Assembly: GCA_947652115.1 (NCBI GenBank)
Contig: OX393572.1
Location: 1,677,602-1,741,601, forward strand
DNA from: Blastomussa wellsi
Taxonomy: Eukaryota > Cnidaria > Anthozoa > Scleractinia > Plerogyridae
DNA: 64,000 nt
Direction of reading: 5' to 3'
Position 1 is the first letter of the stretch, and every line of letters begins with the position of its first letter. This document shows, piece by piece, positions 23,301-35,202 of this stretch. Position numbers and translations under genes: made by a program. Under the pieces are notes generated by a model. The model was not told where the DNA came from, ran no database searches, and was given only the letters and a program-made list of their open reading frames with translations.

Positions 23301-26300
23301 CTCCACCCAGGTGTATAAATGGGTACCGGCGAATTTACTGCTGGGGGGTAACCCTGCGATGGACTAGCATCCCATGCAGGGTGGAGTAGAAATACTCTCT
23401 GTCGCTTCATGGTACAGAAAACGGGATAAGCTCCAAGTGATTCTGTGGCCAAAAGTTTGTTGAAATACAATCTATCATATTTAGTAAAGTGGGTATTTTT
23501 AAATGACAGTTCGTCACATGTTCTCTTCTACAGATTGCCTTTCATCTGATACAAGAATTAAACTTTCTGCTATTTTGGTAAGACTATTAAATATATTTTA
23601 TTAAGTAACATTAATATTATGATGCAGGTGGATAGGGGTATGCTAATCATGCACGTACACCAATCCTATTTTCACTCATATCCGGTTCCGCATAGTTTTA
23701 AACTTTGTGTTGTATGTTTTTTAGTTTCACAGTATTTCAGTAGATGTTTCTCTTCCATTTCTCCTTTTTGCGACAATTCTAGTACAAGATGGTTGTATGG
23801 GTCTTCTTTGAAAACAAAATGGACGAAACACCAACATTTTGTCCAAGACCATCCACAGATTCTTGATCCAAACTTTGTTAAGCATCCATGATCCAAACTT
23901 TATAACTTGCAATTGGAGACTCTAAAATCTGGGCCAAAATTTCAGCTAATCCATGATGCAATCTATTTTAGAAATCCTGAATCCACTCGATATATTGCAG
24001 AAATCTGCAATCCTTGCACTTTTTAAGACCAAAATTAATCTGTTGATCCATGAATCTGAGTTCCCCTCTTCTTGTAATAATTATTGTATCTTATTCGTTA
24101 TCATTGATTGTTTGAACCTTGCAGAATTATGTACTGAAGAGTGGTGGTTATAATTAAATATATTGATTTGTTGATAGGTGGAACCCTTAAATAAGCGTTG
24201 CTATTGACTGAGTATCTTTTCATTGATTGAAACTGACTTTAGTTAGCTTTTAGCTACCAAAACATTTTACAATGATAATTGAGAAACATTATCGATAACT
24301 TACGTCATAGACATGCAATGTACAAAAAGAACGTGCCGTAATTTAAAGTTTTTAGTACCTAGGATAGGACTTCTCTGCCCAGAAATTAAATAATACATTA
24401 TACTGATTTTTGCAGGATAACTTGGTGAATATTGGTACTGTTGATTGTGGAGCAAGTGCCAAGTTATGTAAAGAAGTTGGCTACAGCGACGACTTGGTAT
24501 ATTTCAAAGAAGATGTTGGGCCTAAGAAAGGGGAGGTAAGCTGTCCTGTAATTTTAACTGTCGAAAGCAGAAAATTTGCTATAACATTCCCTGGTGCTTC
24601 ATTTTACTGTTAAACAATTCTGTTTTTAAGTAAACTTAACAATTATTGCACAACCATGTATTGGATATGAGATAGACATGTATCAAGTGGAATAATAACT
24701 TGTTTTATTAAAAACACCCCAAAAGATCAAAATTTAAGCTTGTTTTTAATACTAAATTATTATTTAATATAATTTTGAACTGACCCGTATGCTTAAACCA
24801 TTATTTTTGTAGATCATGGTATAATAATATTATAATTTGTGACTTACATACCATGGTGGTTAAGCCAATAAAAAACTCTTGAAATGTATTATCCAGTGAT
24901 CCAATGCCGTTCACCCATTCATTGTTTCCCACATTTACTCCACTGTTGTATCTCGTTCATTAGACCCCAGTACCTGGTGTGCAGTGTTAATGTAGAGTTG
25001 TAAAGTACAGAAACCTGAGGGAGAGTGGGTGTGGTCATCGGTATATTGATTTAATTGTAGATGACTTGACTATTACCTGAATCAAAGTTTCTCAGATGCC
25101 TGAGGGCCATATGAGAAAAATATTTTGTCTTCTGTTAAGACTGCAAGAAGTTCTTTTGTTCTAAATCTGTGGGATGATCACAAAAATCAGGCTGGAGCTT
25201 ATCCTGGTTTCCTTAGCATGAAGCGACTAGGAGTATTTCTACTCCCCCCTAGCTGGGAAGCTATTTTTGTGTTTTTCCCTCAGATTAATTTTTAGAGCGA
25301 ATATAGACTATGAGCAACTTGTCTTCTCTTGTATGAGAAAATAGTAGCCAACATAATTCTTGTTCCTCACATCATGTTTCTGTTTTCCATCAGATAATTG
25401 ACAGTTTAGACACCACAGAAATTGTAAGCATAGTTTTAAACAAGTTGCCAGATCCGGTAAATGTGGACCTGACAAAATTTGAGGTATTCTCATTTATGCA
25501 TTCCATATATTTGCTATAGACAACATTTGTCGTCCATAAATAGTCGACTTAATCATCAGATTTTATCCGTGGTAGCTTTCAAAATATTAATTATAATCTA
25601 TGCTTTCAAGCAGACCTGATACCTCTTGGAGTATTTGCAAGTGCTATAATTTATGATTATTTTTAAATGAAATTTCTCTTCATAAATGTGCACTTCCAAC
25701 TTAGGGCAACTCTTTCAAGTAAGCTTAAACGTCTACCATAGATGGCCTTCAACTTCAATTAAGGGCCAGTGAAACAAATACTGGCTCATTTTGATACAGC
25801 TTGCTGGGCTGCAAATGATTTTTTCGAATGAAAGGATGTGTCTGACTAATCTTCTATAAGTTGCCATTTCATATTACAGAACTCATTAATAATGAGTTTT
25901 CAATACCGACAAAAGATTGATACTTGTACTCATACTCATTTTTCTTGGACAAGTCCTTCCAAGGGGGAAAGGTGCAGTGACGTTATCCCTATGTTAAGCA
26001 CCAACCCTTGATAAGAGGCCAGACCACAACACCGGTGTCCAGATATTCTGTTGTAATGTCATAGGGTAAACATATTGCTGGTGTCCCAGTAGTTTACGTT
26101 TGTGGCCCTTAAATAAGCAAATTATTAAAAAAAAAACTTGTTGAATATTTCAACTGGAAGGAGTGTGACCAGTTGGCTATTTACAAAGCACTGACAACTT
26201 TTATTCGGGACTTCTAAATCCATCTATTAGCAGCGAGGAGGATTTTAAACCTGGACCTCCAAATTACCCTAAAGTCCAGCAACCCTACGTTATTACTAGA

Positions 26301-29300
26301 TTAGTAACAAACTGTCATTTCTTTTACAGGAATTAAGAGAAAAACTTTCCACCAGCACTGAACTTCCTTGGGTGTTACATTTTGACCAGGGACCGATGGA
26401 CAACTTAGAAATAAGAAAGCTCCCTGCATTCACCTCTGATATCAACGTAAGATTTTTAAAAATGAAGCGTTAATTGACTCCTTTGAATATTTCTTAAACG
26501 AAATAATTATTTTTCACATTTTCTTCAAATAAATGTTATGTGACTGATCCTCCTCGCCATTCTCAGTCTTAATCATGTACTAAAGGTCTCCTGAAATTTG
26601 TTGAATACGGTATTAAATTGTTAGGTCTCCTGCAGCTCAATTGTTTTACCAATTTTTACCTTATATAATGAATCAAAGTTTTGTTCCTTTGAAACAGCAT
26701 TGATCCTTTTAATGTTAAGTATATCATTATGAAAGCAATTGGAAAGAAGAAGCCTGAACTGAAAAAAATCAGGGCTTCAACGGGCTTTCATCTACGTCTG
26801 CAGTTCAAATATGAATTTCATATATACTTCACATCATTTCACTCCAACTCAATAAATTGACCTTTCTCCCAATGTGTGGCTTCATAGCTCAGTTGGTGGA
26901 ATCCTGTTGAAGCCCTGAATTTTTTCAGGCTTCTTCTTTCCAGTTGCTAAAATTGGAAATTCACTGCGATGGTCATTCTTCACTTTCATTGATCCAACTG
27001 CTGCTTTTATTTTCCAAGCTATTTTAGACACGAGTCTTCCTTTGTTAAATAATTCGGATGCTGCTGTATTGTATTGTTATGGAAATACCTCAATAAATTG
27101 TTGTTGTTGTTGTTGGTAGCTTGTCACAAGAATCCATTTCATCATTTGGTGTTGTGCCATTGTTTGTAGGTTGGTCACGTTGATTGCAGTAAAGAAACAG
27201 AGATTTGCCATCGACTTCATATCAGAAAACATCCTACGATAGCTCTGTTTAAGACGCACGGGCATTATGAGTGGCACCATGGTAATTAAATAACTACTTA
27301 AATATGATCTATCAAAATAATTTAAGTGCTTTGTGAGAAATGAAGAATTACCTTTCTTGACCAATCTTTCTCTCTGAAGGAAAATAGGTGAATAAGCCTT
27401 GTTATTCAACAAATTGTAACACTGTTCAAATATGGTCATTATGCTCTCAATATCCGCCAACGGCAGCTGACAGATATTATGCTGTATACGTTAAGTAAGG
27501 ATAATTCGGTCGAAGTCTTGCAAAGCGCCGCATAACGGCAACTTTTCTAGCTATAAAAAGCGCTTCTTTGACAATTTGTTGAATAATAAAATAATTATCA
27601 TGCTCAATCTTGTGGAATATCGCCTGATTTGAGCCATCTCGGCCTACGGTCTCGTCGGCTAAGTATCAGGCGATATTCCGCGCGATTTCGCAGGATAATT
27701 GTTAAATATCTCACATTGGAATTAAACTACAGTGGGAACCCGCCATTTCAAACTGTTAAGGAAAATGACGAGCTTCTTGAGATTTCTTCCGAACAGTTTA
27801 ACAATGGCTAATTTTTGCGTCTTGCCTATATGAACAACGTACTGGCGCCCCTCCCCTCTCCAGCCACACCCTTTGATTCTCTTTACTGCAGAACTGTTTC
27901 TTGAAATACAATAATCATTGAAACTGAAATAAATGGATGCCTTAGCTTTGAGGTAGCTAGTTTCCGGGCATGCCGCTCAAACAGAGAAGCAAATATTTCA
28001 AGTAATCCTAACACGGTACAAGTCTTCACTGGCAGCAGGCAGACTAGTTGGTTATATTCGGGACTACCAAGAACAAATCCAACAAGTGAACCTTTGGATT
28101 ACAAGAGTGATAACCTAGTAAACCACTCGTCTGATGGTCTAGATGTGTACACAGTCGTGAAAACAAGTGCCAATTTTGGCAAATCTTCTTCGAAGCTCTC
28201 GAGGAGTTTTTGATTGTATTTCATCCAGTCGAAACCTTGCGTGAGTGCTCGAAAGTGCTTTTAATTGATTTTTTGTTTTAGTGCTATTGTTAGTTAGATA
28301 TTTATTAGATTGTAAAGCGATATAGAGCTTTTGTATATACCGCTATAGAAATAAAGTTATTATTATTATTATTATTATTATAGTAATCGCATCGCATGAG
28401 CAAACACGTCATGTTGCTTAGCAACTTGGGACAAACACCGCGCGCTCAGTCCCGTCTCGGAGGCGGGTAGGCTAAACATTGTATCCAATGTTTTTATCGT
28501 GCATGACCCGCTAGCGAAGAGGCTCTCCAGGGGGGAGGTTTTGGGGAAAATTTCAGCGAGCGAAGGAAGCCAAATTCGGCTCGCTGGGGAGCCTGTTCGC
28601 AGACTAATGACCCGTGAGGTTAATTTACCTGTCCTTTATTGGACAGGTCGGTTTACGGCTCACGACATTGCTGTGTTTGCCAAAGAAAGTGCGTCCTCCA
28701 CGGTACAAACTCTGGGACCTGAAGACTTCCCTGCTAAAGTTACTAAACCTGATCTTCCTTTCTTTGTGGATTTCTTTGCACCAGTAAGGAAAATGTAAAG
28801 TATACAAAATATAGAATGTATTTTTTAACTTTTTGCTTGAATATGTAAGCGGGTTCGGTGAAAGCGCGTAAGCGTTTAAAGTCCTCTCCTCTACTCTTGT
28901 CGACTTTCACCTTGTTTCATCCTGCAAATAAACTAAGGGCGCGTTCGTTTGGGATCAATCCGGAATAAGAATAATTGGAATAATGCGAGTAAGCGTTTGT
29001 TTGGGAGCTATTCTCGTTCCGGAATACCTGGATTTCCATTCCGGCAGAATGGAGCAGGAGCAGGAGCAGAATGGCCGGAATACATTCCGGAATATATTCT
29101 TATTCCGGAATATCTCAAACGAACAACTGCCAGGACAACTGCCGTTAACACAACATGGTTACGTTAAAAAGCGACGTCGAATAACATAGCGCGCCGGACG
29201 ATTCTCAACACAGCAATTTCAAGTTTGCGCAAACATGTTGCAGCTATTTGAAAGCGTTTCAAAAGCGTGAAACATTGCGCGAATTTTGTTGTATTTTGCC

Positions 29301-32300
29301 GTAATGTTGCGCAAGTTGTCTCGTGTAACATGGATTAAAAATCGCCGTTAAAAAATCACCTTAACTTTTTTTGCAGTGGTGTCCACCTTGTATGCGTTTA
29401 TTGCCAGAATACAGAAAGGCAGCTCGTTCATTTGATTATAAGGAAGTTGGCTTTGGTACTGTGGACTGCACTATTCACTCCAATCTATGTCATATGGTAA
29501 GCGAGAACTACCTACCATTATAGCACCTTTTACTGAAGGGAGCGCAAAATTGTGTTCGCTTTCAATTTTTCACATTCTTTCGGGTAGCCAGAAGCCATCT
29601 GGAAGCTAAACTCGGCTTCTAATTGGACAATGGCTTCACGAAAGAATGTGAATTAATTTTGGCCGGGTGCTTTTACAGTTTCATAGTTCCACCGGTCTGA
29701 CGAACCGAGACCAACTGTTTTAAAATGGAACGTGTAACCGGGTGGAACGTTCGTTTCCATTTTGCATTCCTTTCCCCAGTTTCCCGCATCTGTGAGAATC
29801 TACTGTCTTGAAGCAGGGCAACTAACCAGTTTGTGAAATTGGAACGTTAACTTTCGGTCCGACCGGTCAAAGTGGACCACCTGCAGAGCCGCGGTCCCGA
29901 ATATTCCGGTCGGACTGAACCAAAACCAACCAAAATTTTTTGGTAGATGTAAAGGCACTTTAAAGACAAAATTCTTTATTAATAATTATATGATAAAGTG
30001 CTCACACTTTTGGGTTCGGTTTCGAAACTATTGTTTGACCGCCGTTAGAAAACGCCGTCAAAAGTGAGCTATTTTCTTGATATTTTTCAGTATAACATTC
30101 GCTCTTATCCAACTACAATCTTGTACAACAACAGCATCCCTCATCAATTTACTGGACACCACTCTGCAGCTGATCTGGTAGAGTTTATTGAGGTAAATAA
30201 GCAAGCACGTAGTCATGCAACTGCTGACAATACAAGGATAAATTTGTAAACAACGATTAGATGAAAAACCAGTAGAAAATCGCGAAAAACGTATAATTTC
30301 TGTCCAAGTGCAGCCTGGGAACAGGCCCCGGCGAGACGGGGATGGGTCGGGAACCGTTGGGCATCGGAGGGGGCGGAATGGCGGCTTGAATCCTTTTTCA
30401 ACAGGCTCCCCCCTCTCAGCTCCTTCCCGTTTCGTCATCTTTCTCTTCGTCCATTTCTCGCTAGAGAGCCTGTTCACAGGCTAGTTAAAGGGCGGATAAC
30501 CGTGTATGAAGTGGCAGCACACGTGGAAACGTGTGACTGGTGGTCAAGCGCAGGAAAGCGTGTAGCCTGTGACAAAGCGCGGGAAAATTGATATCCGCTG
30601 GCTAGGAAAGTGAAAAAAGGCGGGAAAGAGGTAAACACGGAAAACATGTAATCAGTCGCAAATGGTGACAAAGCGTGTGACTGGTCGCATCGTACGCTGG
30701 AGGGCGGGAAAACGTGAAATCAGTTGCAAACGGCGGGAAAAACGTGCAACCGCTGGGTGAGCGTGGGAAACCAAGGATTGATGTAAGTCTTGAGTCTGAT
30801 TAGTAAATTCCCTCTCTATCATTTCAGAACACCCTAAAACCTGCAGTCGTGCAGCTGACGCCCGAAACATTTCAGTCTCTAATTGGGGAGAGAAAGAAGG
30901 GTGAAACATGGCTGGTTGATTACTATGCTCCTTGGTGTGGACCCTGTAATGAACTGGCTCCAGACTGGAACAAACTAGCCAAGGTAGATATTTACTGTTA
31001 TTTACCCAACTAGCGTGTTAAAAATTAGTATTTGGAAGTACCAAATTATAGTTTGTTAAAACCTCTTAGGCTATTTTAATTTTGGTAATAGAAACATCTC
31101 TCTCCGCCACTCAAAGGAGAGGAAACTTGGGTAGAGCAGGCTTTCTTTTTGCTCATCCTTCTCAGCCGATATTTTGAGTTATTTCTTCGGCAACTTAAAT
31201 TACCCTTAAATTTAGGAAACCTAAAAATAATAGTTTGCTGAGGAAGAAAAACGCCAAAGGAGTGATACCAAACCAAAATAGAACAAGGATGGCTGAGGAT
31301 GGAGAAGATTGAAACGGATTCGAAATCACGATTTTGAAAAATTTATTTTTCAAAGTGCACGAACGATGACGCAGCTCCTTTAAATCCTCTAAGCCCTTTG
31401 ATCGTTGGTGGAAGACTTTTAAATTATTTTATCGTTTAATTTAAACAAGGAGATGGTAGAAACGTCGCACTACGATTTGTATTTCGTGGAACTGGTCATG
31501 TATTTTTTTTTCGCTCTCCTTTTCAGCTAATGGAGGGAGAAGCTGGTGTTGGATCTGTGGACTGTCAAAAATATCGATCTTTCTGTCAGGAGCAAGGAGT
31601 CAATTCATATCCCACAATCCGCCTGTATCCCCACCATAGCCAGGGAACACACAGCTTTGTGTGAGTACAAGTCACGTGAGCTGACGTCACGGTAGCCTGT
31701 GCGCAGCTGTCTCTTATTCCTCAGGCGTGAAGAAATGGTTCCTTTGTGAAAATAGCAAATACCAACATAGAGTGGTCTGTGTGTTGTTTGGAACACAAAC
31801 AGTTCAAAACTATAGCTGACGTATTGCACCGACGTCCCAGGGTCAATAACGGGGGAGGCGACGGGGTGAGGGGTTGGGGAGTATGGGGTTGTTGGCTAAA
31901 ATTCGCCTTTGAGCTTGGATGCCATTGTGTTTCTGCGTGGTGTTTACTGTTTAGTGTACTGAGACCTGAAAATTGCGCCAGAGCAGCCCCACACCACTGA
32001 GTTCCAAACATCGGAGCGATCAGGACTGGATAGATTGAACAGACATTTAGAACCGGCCATAGGTCAAGAGAAGTGTTTTGTGTTTGTTTCTCTCAGGAAT
32101 CACCGTGGCTGGCGTGACGTGGATTCACTGTACAGCTGGGCATTCCAGCACCTTCCGTCACTGGTGACTCAGCTTAACTACCACGCATTCCTGGATGACG
32201 TACTCGACAGTGAGGACCCGTGGATCATCGATTTCTACGCTCCTTGGTGCGGACACTGCATACAGTTTGCTCCTGATTTTGAGAAAGCAGCAAAGGTTAG

Positions 32301-34550
32301 CACGGAAATGATCTTGTACTACATTGAAATTGTTTACCCAAAATTTTAAACTGTGTAATGAAAAAATATTGTGCTTCACTCCCACTGCTCAGACTGTAGG
32401 AGCATTTTGTGCACGATAACAGGCACAAGACTATGATTTTGCCCGAAGTGCCCAGAAAACAGCAAAAACTTTGTCTTGTGGCAACGGTAGGGCGCGCAGA
32501 ACTGTAATATGTTGATGCAGTTTTTGTCTGTTGCAGCTGTTAGATGGGCGTGTCAAGGCTGGTAAAGTGGACTGTGAACAGGAGTACCATCTGTGTTCTG
32601 AGGCTGATGTGCGAGCTTACCCGACTGTAAAGCTATACCTAGGTGCGCCTGGAGATGGAATGACTCAGGTTAGTTCTGCGCCAGTATTACTATCCATCTC
32701 AGTATTACTTTACTTTACTTTACTTTAACCATTTTCTGGACAAATCAGTCGAAGGGAGAAAGGCGCAAACAGGCTAACAGCCCTTATTAAAGCACCAACC
32801 CATGAAATACAGGCAATTCGGTGTTTCATGAAGACGATACTTCCTATACTTTTATCAACTGTCTACGTTGAGGAGTTTGGCACTGATTCCTTTGGCTTGA
32901 GGACAATGTGAAGGGGATTTTTCCTCATACACAGCGGAAGCCATTGCACGCTCATTGTTCGTTCTTGAGCAAGGCACATCACCCTCTCCTTCCAGGAAAT
33001 ATTCGGAACGTCCTCGGAAGTCTTCGGTCGTCTTCAGATATGGTCGTGTTGTCTTCGTAAACCCTTATAAAAGATTTCATGTCTTGGTCTCGGTAACGAT
33101 TGGCAGGTATAAAACTACATCTTGTGTTGAAGTGTGAAGCCGGTGGCCACAGTGTAACAGGCGGGCCGGGTTAGGTAAATTATCTGCCATAGCGAATGTG
33201 GAAGGCTAACATTTCAAGGGTTAAATCGCGCGCTTTTGTCGGAACAAAACTCAATAGAAAACAGAGGCGGGAACTGATAAGCTGTTTATAGACTCCTTTG
33301 ATACTCATGACTTAAAAAAATAGTTCACAATGTCTCTTTCGTCTTGTTATCTTTTAAGCCAGTGAACGGGCACTTGAACATCGAGACTCAGAACCCGCAT
33401 AAAATCAAGGATATTGTGCTACAGTCGCAAGAAGAGTACAGAACTGACTTGGAAGAGGAGGAGAGACTGGAAACGAAAAAGACGAAGACGAAAAAGGTGA
33501 GACGCACTCTCGTCCCCATAGCCCTTTTCGTTTCTGTGGGGCCTTGGCACGAGAAACTAAGGGCTCTGGGGGCTTTCAAGGCTGGTTGAGAACAAAGAAA
33601 TCTTGAACGGAAGTCAAAATGTTCGCCGGCCGCCATATTGCAGCAAACAACATGTAGAAACATCAATACTACATACATGAAGCCCGGAAACCGTAGAATC
33701 TCCCAAGCGGGGCCTTGGCACGAGAAACGAAGGGCTCTGGCTAAGAGAAAGGAAAAGGGCTATGGGACGAGAATGGGTGAGACGACTGTTGAAAATCGTA
33801 ACAAGCAGTAGGCAGACCAGTTCACTATTTACAGGACCACAGAAGTCAATTCCGTTCCAGCGGCAGGGACCTGGACCTGCAGTCCAGCACCCTAGCTACC
33901 AGGCCACACGCGCCACCTAAGCAAGCACATCATTGACCATTTTCGCATTGCCCATAATACACCTTGTTTACCCCCCAAAATTTTGCATAAGGATTTTCTA
34001 CCGATTCTCTTGGGACGACTGTAATACCCAGGAGAATTGGGAAACAAAGGTTATGCAAAATTTTGGGGGATAAACAAGGTGTATTATGGGCAATGCGAAA
34101 ATTGTCAATAGCAATATTTCATAAAAATTAAATGAATATTTAGCACGGTCGTGCTGATTGTAAATAATTATAAATAACCAAACAAATATTGGAAATCAAC
34201 AGGAATTCGTAGCAATTACCTCAAAAGGAGTTTTTGCAAAACCATTCATATGAAATTGATTGATTTACGTGAAAATGACATGTTGGTGAAACATAATTTT
34301 TCCTTGGGGAAAACGCAACTCGGATTTATTACGCCAGCTCCCGCAAAATTCTGCAAGTCAGTAAACTTTCCCCATGCAACAGATGTTTACAGAAACATAC
34401 AGTATCCCAAAGATATAAATGATTTGAAATGAATGAAATGCGAGGGCCTGGAACGCTACTTGCCGTTCATGAATTTGCGTAAGTTAACTTGTTTTCCTTT
34501 CCACCCAACAGAGCAAAAAGAAGAAAAAACCAGAACATGATGAATTCTAG
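17323..34550 (+). CDS. DNAJC10: ERdj5, ER-resident J-domain/thioredoxin-repeat disulfide reductase (complete, 22 exons)
   Basis: Exons: 17323-17496, 17594-17654, 18728-18835, 20450-20500, 20605-20690, 21751-21876, 22290-22380, 23059-23127, 23534-23577, 24416-24535, 25394-25483, 26330-26446, 27170-27281, 28647-28783, 29377-29496, 30091-30192, 30828-30983, 31527-31660, 32097-32295, 32537-32668, 33359-33496, 34512-34550; 2406 bases, 801 residues (human 793). Signal peptide about 1-23; J domain about 25-90 with HPD at 53-55; thioredoxin module 1 with CSHC (151-154); two inactive modules; then CPPC (464-467), CGPC (573-576), CGHC (684-687). A Glu/Lys-rich tail ends in HDEF, a KDEL-type retrieval signal. 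ERdj5 reduces disulfides of misfolded glycoproteins for ERAD, working with BiP. An in-frame upstream ATG at 17239 would bury the signal peptide, so 17323 was chosen. ATTAAA at 34736 may serve polyadenylation. Confidence 0.96.
18233..18470 (-). mobile_element. tRNA-derived SINE, diverged copy (DNAJC10 intron 2)
   Basis: Reads on the minus strand. It keeps the shared SINE blocks: the tail with AGTAGAAATACTCC-type sequence (inverted as GGAGTATTTCTGC), the GATGGGATGC block, the CACAGTGCCTCTCTCC block, and the 5' tRNA-like CCTAATGG block near 18455. Confidence 0.6.
19494..20327. mobile_element. fold-back element with CAGGG...CCCTG ends (DNAJC10 intron 3)
   Basis: Ends are CAGGGCTCGAACTTAAC and GCAATTTCGGACCCTG, with GTCGCCA-type inner repeats such as TTAGTCGCCAGTTGGCGAC near 20235. 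A minus-strand open stretch at 19684-20055 has no recognisable domain. No convincing target duplication was seen. A truncated relative lies at the right end of the window. Confidence 0.5.
21441..21505 (+). repeat. retroelement-type tail with (ATG)n
   Basis: TGTGTATAAATAATAAAG is followed by (ATG)n, the AATAAAG-plus-trinucleotide arrangement seen at several other places in the window. It sits inside DNAJC10 intron 5. Confidence 0.45.
22858..23026. mobile_element. fold-back element (DNAJC10 intron 7)
   Basis: GGCCATTTCTGAG at the left pairs with CTCGGAAATGGC at the right, and inner GTGCACAACCTTTCATATGG pairs with its inverse near 22981. A related but diverged element is at 62964-63136. Confidence 0.6.
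23180..23445 (+). mobile_element. tRNA-derived SINE, near full length (DNAJC10 intron 8)
   Basis: It starts with a tRNA-like head: A-box-like TGGCCTAATGGTTAG at about 23189 and B-box-like GGTTCAGGCTT at about 23232. The family body follows: CTTGGGCAAGACAC, CAGTGCCTCTCTCCACCC, GGTGTATAAATGGGTACC, CCCTGCGATGGACTAGC, then GGGATAAGCTCC. Pol III-type internal promoter boxes mark it as a SINE. Confidence 0.8.
25190..25255 (-). mobile_element. tRNA-derived SINE, 3' fragment (DNAJC10 intron 10)
   Basis: Only the inverted tail is present: GGAGCTTATCCTGGTTTCC, then GCATGAAGCGACTAGGAG and TTTCTACTCC. It matches the 3' end of the family copies at 23180 and 39085. Confidence 0.6.
26740..26945 (+). mobile_element. 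second tRNA-like repeat, internally deleted (DNAJC10 intron 12)
   Basis: GGCTTCATAGCTCAGTTGG is a tRNA head with an A box, followed after a deletion by CCTGTTGAAGCCCTGAA. An inverted AAGAAGCCTGA / TCAGGCTTCTT pair encloses the unit, so it may also fold back. The B box has been lost. Confidence 0.5.
27085..27118 (+). repeat. retroelement-type tail with (TTG)n next to an exon
   Basis: CAATAAATTGTTGTTGTTG lies about 60 bases before the acceptor of DNAJC10 exon 13, again showing the AATAAA-plus-(TTG)n arrangement. Confidence 0.4.
28230..28382 (+). repeat. retroelement-type tail with (TTA)n
   Basis: GTAAAGCGATATAGAGC and ACCGCTATAGAAATAAAG precede a (TTA)n microsatellite of about nine units. The block looks like the 3' terminus of a non-LTR element left in DNAJC10 intron 13. 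Confidence 0.5.
28937..29127. mobile_element. fold-back element with GTTCGTTTG ends (DNAJC10 intron 14)
   Basis: Ends GCGTTCGTTTGGGAT and ATCTCAAACGAAC enclose repeated ATTCCGGAATA-type palindromes and an (AGCAGG)n-like stretch. No coding content was seen. Confidence 0.6.
30290..30780. repeat. repeat-rich intron 16 of DNAJC10
   Basis: At 30290-30484 a segment ends in GAGCCTGTTCACAGGCTAG, related to the GCCTGTGAACAGGCTC at about 39941. From about 30498 to 30775 short degenerate units with GCGGGAAAA and GTGTGACTGGT recur roughly every 30 bases. Confidence 0.45.
31245..31390 (+). repeat. dispersed repeat, copy 2
   Basis: Shares AACAAGGATGG, GGATGGAGAAGATTGAAA and TTTCAAAGTGCACGAA with the copies at 10545 and 50686. 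It lies in DNAJC10 intron 17. Confidence 0.5.
33498..33790. repeat. fold-back repeat flanking DNAJC10 exon 21
   Basis: Starting two bases after exon 21, CTCGTCCCCATAGCCCTTTT appears and its inverse AAAAGGGCTATGGGACGAG is found near 33745. It is the same sequence as the arms of the hairpin at 35853-35950 but with about 200 bases between the arms. Confidence 0.6.
33932..34109. mobile_element. fold-back element with TTGAC-type ends, intact copy
   Basis: Inverted arms of about 60 bases start ATTGACCATTTTCGCATTGC and end GCGAAAATTGTCAAT, with inner CCCAAAATTTTGCATAA and its inverse. It lies in DNAJC10 intron 21. A truncated copy is at 11086-11239 and an internally deleted one at 35018-35100. Confidence 0.8.
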
Positions 34551-35017
34551 AAGATTTTAAAGTTATCTGTCTGTATGCGTACGAGTCTGTCTCCAAAGCG
34601 TCAAGCGTAGTCAGGAGAGCCTGTTAAAAATGGCCATTATGGGAAAAAATGATAGCCAGTTATTCGCCACACAGGTCGAGGTTTAGTGAACAACGTTTGC
34701 CGAAGTTCCTACGATGCTTTTACACAGTAACCGACATTAAAATACTTTTTATTGGTTTTTGTGTGTGTTTTCCTTTTCTCACAGGGACCATCAAGTCCCC
34801 TCTCCAGTTAGAATTCAAGTTTGTGTTACCACGCGTTCCTAGAAAATATTAAAAATATGTGTTTCGCAACTTTGCGACCAAACGGAAAGATATACTCCTT
34901 AGTCGCTCCAGATATTCCACCAATTAACTGTACTGGAGAAAGGTTTTTGGAGGTCTTTTTGAGGAGAAGTTTTAAAAACGAGGTTGAACGACGGGGCAAG
35001 GAATACAGCGCAAAACT

Positions 35018-35100
35018 GCATTGACCATTTTCGCATTTCCCATAATACACCTTGGGGGGTAAACAAGGTGTATTATGGGCAATGCGAAAATTGTCAATGC
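35018..35100. mobile_element. internally deleted copy of the TTGAC fold-back element
   Basis: GCATTGACCATTTTCGC and GCGAAAATTGTCAATGC are almost back to back, with only CACCTTGGGGGGTAAAC in the middle. The AATTTTGCATAA core of the intact copy is gone. Confidence 0.75.
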
Positions 35101-35133
35101 AAAACTTAATTAGCCATTTTTTAAACGAGTAGG

Positions 35134-35202
35134 GGACTGGGTACAAATATTTAAAATTGATTGACAAGTTCTAATCGATTTTAAATATTTGTACCCAGTC
35201 CA
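35134..35202. repeat. near-perfect short inverted repeat
   Basis: GGACTGGGTACAAATATTT and AAATATTTGTACCCAGTCC form arms of about 29 bases around a short loop (GACAAGTT). It lies directly after the preceding fold-back element. Confidence 0.7.

Noticed and set aside
28499..28646. Open frame joined to DNAJC10 exon 14 as an alternative start
   Set aside because: It is intronic repeat sequence with a GCCTGTTCGCAGACTAATGA-type end; the acceptor at 28647 matches phase with exon 13.
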